Positions 57,618 through 64,000 of a stretch of 64,000 nucleotides of DNA are shown piece after piece. Position 1 is the first letter of the stretch. Each line of letters begins with the position of its first letter. The DNA lies in contig NZ_JBHSMG010000001.1 in NCBI RefSeq assembly GCF_042655435.1, positions 496,001 to 560,000 of the forward strand, written 5' to 3'. The notes beneath the pieces are model-generated. The model was not told the origin of the DNA and ran no database searches. It was given only the letters and a program-made list of their open reading frames with translations. The DNA is from Lysinimonas soli. Its GTDB lineage: Bacteria; Actinomycetota; Actinomycetes; Actinomycetales; Microbacteriaceae. The translations under genes and the position numbers were made by a program.

Positions 57618-59039
57618 TCACAACCCGAGCCAGTCGATCGGAGCGGGGCTCGCCGCCGGTCGCCCATGCAGCATCTGCTCCCACAGCTCGGGGAACTCGG
57701 GCAGCGTCTTCGCCGTCGAACCGATGTCGTCGATCTCGACGCCCTCGACGAGCAAGCCGATCAGGGCCCCGCTCGTCGCCATCCTGTGGTCTTCGAAGGC
57801 CAGCCAGGGCCCGCCGTGCAGCTCGGCCGGCTCGAACGCGAGACCGTCGTCGAGCTCACGGGCCCGGCCGCCCAGGGCGGTGATGTCGGTGACGAGCGCG
57901 GCCAGCCGATCGGTCTCGTGTCCGCGCAGATGCCCGATGCCGCGCAGTCGGCTCGGACCGGATGCCAAGGCCGCGAGCGCCGCGAAGGTCGGCGCCAGCT
58001 CGCCCGCCTCGCCGAGGTCGAGGTCGACGCCCGGGAGGGCGGCGCCCCCGCGGATGCCGGGCCCCCCGTCCACCGTGAGTGCGCCACCCGCACGGCTCAC
58101 CGCGGCGCCGAGGCGGGGCAGCAGCGACTCGAGCTGGGCGCCGACCTGGGTGGTGGCATCCGGCCAGCCCTCGATCGTGACGGTGCCGCCGGCGACGAGC
58201 GCGGCGGCGAGGAACGGCGCGGCGTTGGAGAGGTCGGGCTCGATCGTCACCTCGGCAGCCGCGATCGGGCCGGCCGGCACCACCCAGACGCCGGGCTCGG
58301 GGCTGGACACCGTGACCCCCCGCGCGGCGAGGGCGGCGATCGTCATCTCGATGTGCGGCAGGCTCGGCAGCCGTTCCCCGGTGTGCCGCAGGGTCAGTCC
58401 TCGGCGGAACCGCGGCGCTGCGAGCAGCAATCCCGACACGAACTGGCTCGACGCGGAGGCGTCGATGGCGAGCTCGCCGCCCTCGACCGCGCCCGTGCCG
58501 TGGATCGTGAAGGGCATCGTTCCGGAGCCGTCGTCATCCACCTCGATGCCGAGATCGCGCAGTGCTGTGATGGTCGTGCGCATCGGGCGGCGGCGGGCGC
58601 TCGGGTCGCCGTCGATCGCGGTCGGACCGAGGGCGAGGGCGGCCACCGGCGGCAGGAAGCGCATCACGGTGCCGGCCAGGCCGGTGTCGATCGACACGCT
58701 GCCCAGCAGTTCGCCGCCGGTCGGTTCGGGCGGGGTGATCCGCAGATCCGGACCGAAAGCGCCGTCGCCCGGAACCTCCTCGATGCCCACCCCGAGTGCG
58801 CGCAGGGCGTCGATCATGAGCTGCGAGTCGCGGGAGTGCAGGGGCCGACGCAACAGCGACGGCCCATCGGCGAGAGCCGAGAGCACGAGCTCGCGATTGG
58901 TCAGGCTCTTCGAGCCGGGAAGCATGATCCTGGCCGAGAGCGCCGAGGTCGCCGTGGGGGCCGACCACCAGACGCGGGCGTCGTCGTTCGCCAGCAGGTT
59001 GCCGAACTCGTCGCGGGTGGAATACCTCTGCAGTGCCAT
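57618..59039 (-). CDS. aroA: 3-phosphoshikimate 1-carboxyvinyltransferase (EPSP synthase)
   Basis: Sixth step of the shikimate pathway. The 473-residue protein has LPGSKSLTNRELVLSALADG, the PEP/shikimate-phosphate loop DTGLAGTVMRFLPP (a Leu-Ala variant of the class signature GNAGT), GDPSARRRPM, ASSQFVSGLLLAAPRF, EPDLSNAAPFLAAA and LRGHETDRL with FEDHRMA. Length is slightly above the usual 430-450. The ATG at 59039 is clear. It is divergent from sigH. Confidence 0.95.
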   Translation of the reverse strand: MALQRYSTRDEFGNLLANDDARVWWSAPTATSALSARIMLPGSKSLTNRELVLSALADGPSLLRRPLHSRDSQLMIDALRALGVGIEEVPGDGAFGPDLRITPPEPTGGELLGSVSIDTGLAGTVMRFLPPVAALALGPTAIDGDPSARRRPMRTTITALRDLGIEVDDDGSGTMPFTIHGTGAVEGGELAIDASASSQFVSGLLLAAPRFRRGLTLRHTGERLPSLPHIEMTIAALAARGVTVSSPEPGVWVVPAGPIAAAEVTIEPDLSNAAPFLAAALVAGGTVTIEGWPDATTQVGAQLESLLPRLGAAVSRAGGALTVDGGPGIRGGAALPGVDLDLGEAGELAPTFAALAALASGPSRLRGIGHLRGHETDRLAALVTDITALGGRARELDDGLAFEPAELHGGPWLAFEDHRMATSGALIGLLVEGVEIDDIGSTAKTLPEFPELWEQMLHGRPAASPAPIDWLGL

Positions 59040-59196
59040 CGGTTGTCAAGGATACCGGGCGCCCCACGGGCGGAGCCGGTGACCAGACGTGTGATGAGAC
59101 GCGCGACGAGAGAACGGGGTGCAGGTGATGCTGTCCGTGCTCGAACGCCCGCGCGACGAGATCGCGCTCGGGTCGCGAGAACTAGACTCGTCGGCG

Positions 59197-59937
59197 ATGG
59201 ACGACGAGAAGCTCACAGACCGCGAGGGTGAAGCCGAGGCCCGAGAGGTCGAGGTCGCGCTCACTGAGGAGCACGCCGAGATCGAGGCGGAGCTGGACGC
59301 GATCGACTCCGAAGACATCCGGCGCGGAGCGAAGCGCTCGTCGCTCCCACCGGAGCAATTGCGCGCCCTGTTCGAGGAGCAGGCGATTCCGTTCATGGAC
59401 CAGCTCTACGCGGCGGCCATGCGCATGACCCGCAATCCGGCGGATGCCGGCGACCTCGTGCAGGACACCTACGCCAAGGCGTACACGGCATTCGCCCAGT
59501 TCCGGCAGGGCACCAACCTCAAGGCGTGGCTGTACCGCATCCTGACCAACACCTTCATCAACGGGTATCGCAAGAACCAGCGCAACCCGTACCAGAACAC
59601 GATCGACGACCTCGAGGACTGGCAGCTGGGCTCGGCCGAGTCCATCACCCAGGGGCGGTCCACCCGCTCCGCGGAGGCCGAGGCGATCGATCATCTTCCC
59701 GACAGCGATGTCAAGGAAGCGCTGCAGTCGATCCCGGAGGACTTCCGGCTCGCCGTCTACCTCGCCGATGTCGAAGGCTTCGCCTACCAGGAGATCGCCG
59801 ACATCATGAAGACCCCCGTCGGCACCGTGATGAGCCGACTCCACCGCGGGCGCCGCCTTCTGCGCGGGCTGCTCGCCGACTACGCCCGCGAACGGGGCTT
59901 CGCCGTCGCGGCACCACCTCCCAGGAGCACGACATGA
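59197..59937 (+). CDS. sigH: ECF-type RNA polymerase sigma factor SigH/SigR
   Basis: Thiol-oxidative-stress sigma factor. The 246-residue protein has an acidic N-terminal extension, region 2 (YAAAMRMTRNPADAGDLVQDTYAKAYTAFAQFRQGTNLKAWLYRILTN) and region 4 (ALQSIPEDFRLAVYLADVEGFAYQEIADIMKTPVGTVMSRLHRGRRLL). NTFINGYRKNQRNP is typical of SigH/SigR. I chose ATG 59197, 8 bases after a TAGACT box; the frame extends upstream without family similarity. Its stop overlaps the anti-sigma gene by four bases. The thioredoxin gene at 23444 is a possible target by function, but no SigR-type promoter was seen there. Confidence 0.94.
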   Translation: MDDEKLTDREGEAEAREVEVALTEEHAEIEAELDAIDSEDIRRGAKRSSLPPEQLRALFEEQAIPFMDQLYAAAMRMTRNPADAGDLVQDTYAKAYTAFAQFRQGTNLKAWLYRILTNTFINGYRKNQRNPYQNTIDDLEDWQLGSAESITQGRSTRSAEAEAIDHLPDSDVKEALQSIPEDFRLAVYLADVEGFAYQEIADIMKTPVGTVMSRLHRGRRLLRGLLADYARERGFAVAAPPPRSTT

Positions 59938-60164
59938 CCGATTGCGGCTGCGACAAAGCCAAGGCGGAACTCGAGGAGTATCTGCACCGCGAACTCAGCG
60001 ACGAGGCCTTCCGCGATGTGACCGAGCATCTCGAGAACTGCGAAGACTGCACGGGGGAGCACCTCGTGGGCATCACCATGACGGTCAAGATGCAGAAGGC
60101 GTGCCGGGAGAAGGCGCCCGAAGAGCTGCGCAACGCGATCCTGTCGCGGCTGACCGAGGTCTAG
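59934..60164 (+). CDS. rsrA: mycothiol-system zinc-binding anti-sigma factor RsrA/RshA
   Basis: A 76-residue anti-sigma factor. Its N-terminus MTDCGCDKAKAELEEYLHREL, followed by HLENCEDCTGEHL, supplies the H-x3-C-x2-C zinc motif (ZAS domain) and extra Cys at 4 and 6. Oxidation of these thiols releases SigH. ATG 59934 overlaps the sigH stop (ATGA) and is preceded by CAGGAG. Length matches RshA-like proteins. Confidence 0.93.
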   Translation: MTDCGCDKAKAELEEYLHRELSDEAFRDVTEHLENCEDCTGEHLVGITMTVKMQKACREKAPEELRNAILSRLTEV

Positions 60165-60194
60165 CCCGCTTCACCCCTAGCCCCGGCTTCACCC

Positions 60195-60219
60195 GCGGCC
60201 CGCCGCGCTGGCGGGCCGC
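60195..60219. terminator. strong bidirectional hairpin between rsrA and kgd
   Basis: GCGGCCCGCC (60195-60204) and GGCGGGCCGC (60210-60219) form a 10-bp perfect stem with a 5-base loop between convergent stops. It lacks a long T-tract. Confidence 0.75.
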
Positions 60220-60228
60220 CTTCGGGCG

Positions 60229-63200
60229 CTACAGCGTCAGCGCCCGCTCGATCAGTTCGGTCTGCTGGGCCGCGCTGCGCTTCGCCGAGCCGGTCGCGGG
60301 GGAGGCCGATGCCGCCCGCGAGACGACGCGGATCGTGCGGCCGCGCAGGCGCTTGGTCAGCTCGACGTCGATGAACGGCCACGCCCCCTGGTTCTCGGGC
60401 TCGTCCTGCACCCAGACCAGTTCGGCGTTGGGGTAGCGGTCGAGCACCGGCTGCAGTTCGGCGTCGGGCAGGGGGTAGTACTGCTCGAGCGTCACGAGGG
60501 CGACGCTGCTCGCGACATCCGGCTTCTTGTCCAGTTCGGCCAGCAGGTCGTAGTGGATCTTGCCCGCGTGCAGCAGCACGCGCTTCACGGCCGCGGTGTC
60601 GGCTCCCGCCAGGCGCGGGTCGTCGAGGACGGGCTCGAACTTGCCGTGCGTGAAGGCGGCGACCTCGCTGGATGCTCCGCGCAGGCGCAGCATCGACTTC
60701 GGCGTGAAGACGATCAGCGGCCGTCGCGGTCGCGCGTAGGCCTGACGGCGCAGCAGGTGGAAGTACGACGCCGGCGTCGAGGGGCGCGCGAGGGTCATGT
60801 TGTTCTCGGCCGCCAGTTGCAGGTAGCGCTCGATGCGGGCCGAGGAGTGGTCGGGGCCCTGCCCCTCGTAGCCGTGCGGGAGCAGCAGCACGACGCCCGA
60901 GCGCTGGCCCCACTTCTGCTCGGCGCTCGAGATGAACTCGTCGATGACGGTCTGGGCGCCGTTGGCGAAGTCGCCGAACTGGGCTTCCCAGACGACCAGG
61001 GCGTCGGGACGTTCGACCGAGTAGCCGTACTCGAAGGCGAGGGCGGCGTACTCGCTGAGCAGCGAGTCGTAGATCGCGAAGCGCGCCTGGGTGTCGGAGA
61101 GGTTGGCCAGCGGCAGCCACTCCTGACCGTTCTGGCGGTCGTGGAACACCGAGTGGCGCGAGACGAAGGTGCCGCGGCGGGCGTCCTGGCCGGCCAGACG
61201 CACCGGGGTGCCCTCCAGCAGGAGGGAGCCGAGGGCGATGAGTTCGCCGAAGCCCCAGTCGATCGACCCCTGACGGCTCATCTCGTAGCGCTTCTTGAGC
61301 AGCTGCTGCAGCTTGGGGTGCACGCTGAACCCGGCGGGCGGATTGTCGTGGGCGTCGCCGATGAGCTGCACGACGCTCTCGGCGATCGCCGTGGACTCGG
61401 GCTCGACCGTCGAGTCGTCCTGCTGCGCCACCGGCCGTTCGATGTCGCTCGTCGGGTGCTGGTCGCCCGTGATGATCGGGATCGTTCCGGTCTTGGCGGC
61501 GTGCGTCTCGGCGAAGGCGCGCTCGAGACGGTCCTGGAAGTCGCGGTGGGCGGCCTCGTACTCCTCGTTCGTGATGTCGCCGCGACCCACGAGCGCCTCG
61601 GTGTAGAGGGTGCGGACCGAGCGCTTCGCCTCGATCAGGTTGTACATGAGCGGCTGGGTCATCGACGGGTCGTCGCCCTCGTTGTGCCCGCGGCGGCGGT
61701 AGCAGACCAGGTCGATGACGACATCGCGCTTGAACTGCTGGCGGTAGGCGAAGGCGTGCTCCGCGACCCGGACGACCGCCTCGGGGTCGTCGCCGTTGAC
61801 GTGGAAGACCGGAGCCTGGATCGTCTTGGCGACATCCGTCGAATAGATCGAGCTGCGGCCCTCCGAGGGCGGCGTCGTGAAGCCGACCTGGTTGTTGATG
61901 ACGACGTGGATGGTGCCGCCGGTGCGATAGGCGCGCAGCATCGACATCTGCAGTCCCTCGACCACGACGCCCTGGCCGGCCATCGAGGCGTCGCCGTGGA
62001 CGAGGATCGGCAGGGTGGAGAACTGCCCATCGCCCTTGCGGTCCTGTTTGGCGCGCACGACCCCCTCGAGCACGCCGTTGACGGCCTCGAGGTGGGACGG
62101 GTTCGCGGCCAGGTAGACCGGCATCTCCTTGCCGGACGCGGCCACGAAGGTGCCCTCGGTTCCGAGGTGGTACTTCACGTCGCCCGAGCCGTGGACCGTC
62201 TTCGGGTCCTGCGTGCCCTCGAACTCGCGGAAGATCTGACCGTAGGTCTTGCCCGCGATGTTGGTGAGCACGTTGAGGCGACCGCGGTGGGCCATGCCGA
62301 TCGCGACCTCGTCCAGCCCGGCCTCGGTGGCGCCTTGCAGGATCTCGTCGAGCAGCGGGATCGTCGATTCGCCGCCCTCGAGGCTGAAGCGCTTCTGGCC
62401 GACGTACTTGGTCTGCAAGAAGGTCTCGAACGCCTCCGCCTCGTTGAGCTTGCTGAGGATGCGCAGCTGCTCGTCGTGCGTGGGCTTCTGGTACGGCCGT
62501 TCCAGCCGCTCCTGGAACCAGGCGCGCTGCGCCGGGTCCTGGATGTGCATGTACTCGACGCCGATCGTGCGGCAGTACGAGTCGCGCAGCACCCCGAGGA
62601 TCTCGCGCAGCAGGGCCGCCCGCCGGCCGCCGAAGCCGCCCGTGACGAACTCGCGATCGAGGTCCCAGAAGGTCAGGCCGTGGTTGGTGATCTCGAGGTC
62701 GGGATGCGTGCGCTGGCGGTACTCGAGCGGGTCGATGTCGGCCATCAGGTGCCCGCGCACCCGGTAGGAGTTGATCAGCTCCTGCACCCGGGCGGTCTTG
62801 CTGACGTGCTCGGCGAGGTCGACGTTGATGTCCTCGGCCCAGTGGATCGGGTCGTAGGGGATGCGCAGCGCCGAGAAGATGTCCTCGTAGAAGTCGTGCT
62901 CGCCGATCAGCAGCTCGTGGATCGTCTTGAGGAACTCGCCGGACCCGGCGCCCTGGATGACGCGGTGGTCGTAGGTGCTGGTGAGCGTGATGGTCTTGCC
63001 GATGCCGAACTCGGCCAGGGTCTTCTCGGAGGAGCCCTGGAAGGCGGCGGGGTACTCGAGCGCCCCGGCGCCGACGATGCAGCCCTGGCCCTGCATGAGA
63101 CGCGGCACGGAGTGCTCGGTGCCGATGCCTCCGGGGTTGGTGAGCGAGATCGTGGTGCCGGCGAAGTCGGCGGCCGTGAGCTTGTTGGTGCGGGCGCGGG

Positions 63201-64000
63201 CCACGACGTCCTCGTAGGCCGAGAGGAACTCGGCGAAGGTCATGGTGTCGGCGCGCTTGATGCCCGGCACGAGCAGCGAGCGCGTTCCGTCGGGCTTGGG
63301 CAGGTCGATCGCGATTCCGAGGTTGACGTGCGCCGGTGCGACGACCGAGGGCTTGCCGTCGACCTCGGTGTAGTAGACGTTCTGGCTCGGGAACGTCTTG
63401 AGGGTCTGCACGATCGCCCATCCGATGAGGTGGGTGAACGAGACCTTGCCGCCGCGCGCGCGCCGCAGGTGGTTGTTGATGACGATGCGGTTGTCGATCA
63501 TGAGCTTCGCCGGGATCGTGCGCACGCTCGTCGCGGTCGGCACGGTCAGGCTCTGGTCCATGTTGGCGGCGAGCGTCTTGCTCATGCCGCGCAGGGGGGT
63601 CACGACGTCCTCCGACGGCGCGGGGGTCTGCGCGTCGTCGACGACGGGGATGCTCGAGGTGCGCGGGGCCTCGGCCGGGATGGGCTGGGGCTTCGCGGGC
63701 GCGGAGGTGGTGCGCGCGACGGGAGTCGCGCCGGTGGTCGGGGCCGGCTCGGCCGGGGCGGGAGCGGGGGCCGGGGCGGCTTCGGCGGCTGGTGCGGCTT
63801 CCGCCGCCGGGGCCTCCGGGGCGGGCGCCTCGGGCGCGGCCGGGGCTTCGGCCTCCGCGATCACCGGGATCGAGGTCGTGGGGGTGGGTTCGGCGACCGG
63901 GTGGTAGCTCTCCAGCACGGGCCACCAGCTCTTGTCGACCGAGTCCTTGTCGACCAGATAGCGCTCGTACAGCTCGTCGACAAGCCATTCGTTTGCTCCG
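60229..64000 (-). CDS. kgd: fused 2-oxoglutarate dehydrogenase E1 with succinyltransferase domain (C-terminal part; start outside window)
   Basis: Actinobacterial Kgd, the TCA-cycle 2-oxoglutarate decarboxylase/dehydrogenase. The frame is open from the right edge (ANEWLVDELYERYLVDKD...) so only the first few residues are missing. After a long Ala/Pro/Glu linker comes the E2-like acyltransferase domain (MSKTLAANMDQSLTVPTATSVRTIPAK; the HR core VTLTSTYDHRVIQGAGSGEFL). The E1 domain follows: GMAHRGRLNVL, the thiamine site GDASMAGQGVV, NNQVGFTT and HNEGDDPSMTQPLMY. It is allosterically controlled by OdhI/GarA in relatives. The protein is about 1256 residues in the window. Confidence 0.95.
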   Translation of the reverse strand, partial: GANEWLVDELYERYLVDKDSVDKSWWPVLESYHPVAEPTPTTSIPVIAEAEAPAAPEAPAPEAPAAEAAPAAEAAPAPAPAPAEPAPTTGATPVARTTSAPAKPQPIPAEAPRTSSIPVVDDAQTPAPSEDVVTPLRGMSKTLAANMDQSLTVPTATSVRTIPAKLMIDNRIVINNHLRRARGGKVSFTHLIGWAIVQTLKTFPSQNVYYTEVDGKPSVVAPAHVNLGIAIDLPKPDGTRSLLVPGIKRADTMTFAEFLSAYEDVVARARTNKLTAADFAGTTISLTNPGGIGTEHSVPRLMQGQGCIVGAGALEYPAAFQGSSEKTLAEFGIGKTITLTSTYDHRVIQGAGSGEFLKTIHELLIGEHDFYEDIFSALRIPYDPIHWAEDINVDLAEHVSKTARVQELINSYRVRGHLMADIDPLEYRQRTHPDLEITNHGLTFWDLDREFVTGGFGGRRAALLREILGVLRDSYCRTIGVEYMHIQDPAQRAWFQERLERPYQKPTHDEQLRILSKLNEAEAFETFLQTKYVGQKRFSLEGGESTIPLLDEILQGATEAGLDEVAIGMAHRGRLNVLTNIAGKTYGQIFREFEGTQDPKTVHGSGDVKYHLGTEGTFVAASGKEMPVYLAANPSHLEAVNGVLEGVVRAKQDRKGDGQFSTLPILVHGDASMAGQGVVVEGLQMSMLRAYRTGGTIHVVINNQVGFTTPPSEGRSSIYSTDVAKTIQAPVFHVNGDDPEAVVRVAEHAFAYRQQFKRDVVIDLVCYRRRGHNEGDDPSMTQPLMYNLIEAKRSVRTLYTEALVGRGDITNEEYEAAHRDFQDRLERAFAETHAAKTGTIPIITGDQHPTSDIERPVAQQDDSTVEPESTAIAESVVQLIGDAHDNPPAGFSVHPKLQQLLKKRYEMSRQGSIDWGFGELIALGSLLLEGTPVRLAGQDARRGTFVSRHSVFHDRQNGQEWLPLANLSDTQARFAIYDSLLSEYAALAFEYGYSVERPDALVVWEAQFGDFANGAQTVIDEFISSAEQKWGQRSGVVLLLPHGYEGQGPDHSSARIERYLQLAAENNMTLARPSTPASYFHLLRRQAYARPRRPLIVFTPKSMLRLRGASSEVAAFTHGKFEPVLDDPRLAGADTAAVKRVLLHAGKIHYDLLAELDKKPDVASSVALVTLEQYYPLPDAELQPVLDRYPNAELVWVQDEPENQGAWPFIDVELTKRLRGRTIRVVSRAASASPATGSAKRSAAQQTELIERALTL

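Noticed and set aside
63907..63918. GTG at 63918 as start of kgd
   Set aside because: The frame continues to the edge with the conserved ANEWLVDELYERYLVDKD N-terminus, so the true start is outside the window.

Overview
The window is a chromosomal segment of a high-GC (about 70% by eye) Gram-positive actinobacterium, most likely a member of the Microbacteriaceae. The evidence is a fused actinobacterial 2-oxoglutarate dehydrogenase (kgd), a RamB-type regulator divergent from GTP-dependent pckG, a SigH/RsrA pair, a polyprenol-phosphate mannose synthase, a tmRNA tag ending in RTDVALAA, and many genes whose -10 box lies only 6 to 10 bases before the start codon (leaderless mRNAs). I ran no searches; names come from reading the proteins and motifs.

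Layout. 1-3 kb: end of pncB, then murI-rph-rdgB. 3-6 kb: metal homeostasis (CDF exporter, DtxR/MntR regulator, a perfect 20-bp operator, Nramp importer). 6-9.6 kb: hydrolase, two DedA proteins, an ArsR regulator divergent from an 8-cysteine, 23-residue peptide gene, and an HMCES-type DNA-protein crosslink enzyme. 9.6-14.5 kb: a long leader followed by a tightly overlapping operon of processive GT2 synthase, HlyD-like protein and GH81 beta-1,3-glucanase lipoprotein, probably a beta-glucan exopolysaccharide system. 14.5-17.9 kb: membrane esterase, DUF3105 protein, third DedA, tRNA-Leu. 18-25.5 kb: a Tad pilus locus split in two (tadA-B-C and flp-tadE-tadF-tadG-like) with an insertion between the halves, flanked on one side by a duplicated tadC 3' end; both halves carry the same promoter-proximal motif pair at identical spacing.

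25.5-34 kb: SRPBCC/DUF4166 pair, MFS transporter, prfB, a DUF222-HNH protein behind a polypyrimidine tract, DUF2255 protein, then ftsE-ftsX-smpB. 34-42.1 kb: a LacI-controlled catabolic cassette (livF-G-M-H plus binding protein, LacI regulator, beta-hydroxyacid dehydrogenase, M24-fold enzyme) sitting exactly between smpB and ssrA (tmRNA). 42.7-48.7 kb: ABC exporter with a LolA/RseB-like protein, RraA-like protein, small DUF3562-type protein, two-component system. 48.9-55 kb: GT39-type membrane glycosyltransferase with Ppm synthase, then pckG/ramB. 55-64 kb: a cruciform-like extragenic repeat, septum-formation-domain lipoprotein, hisN, rsgA, aroA, sigH-rsrA and the C-terminal part of kgd, which runs off the right edge.

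The most promising undescribed systems are the arsenite-type ArsR with a divergent Cys-rich micropeptide, the GT2-HlyD-GH81 operon, and the shared regulation of the split Tad locus. No CRISPR array, rRNA, transposase or prophage was seen.
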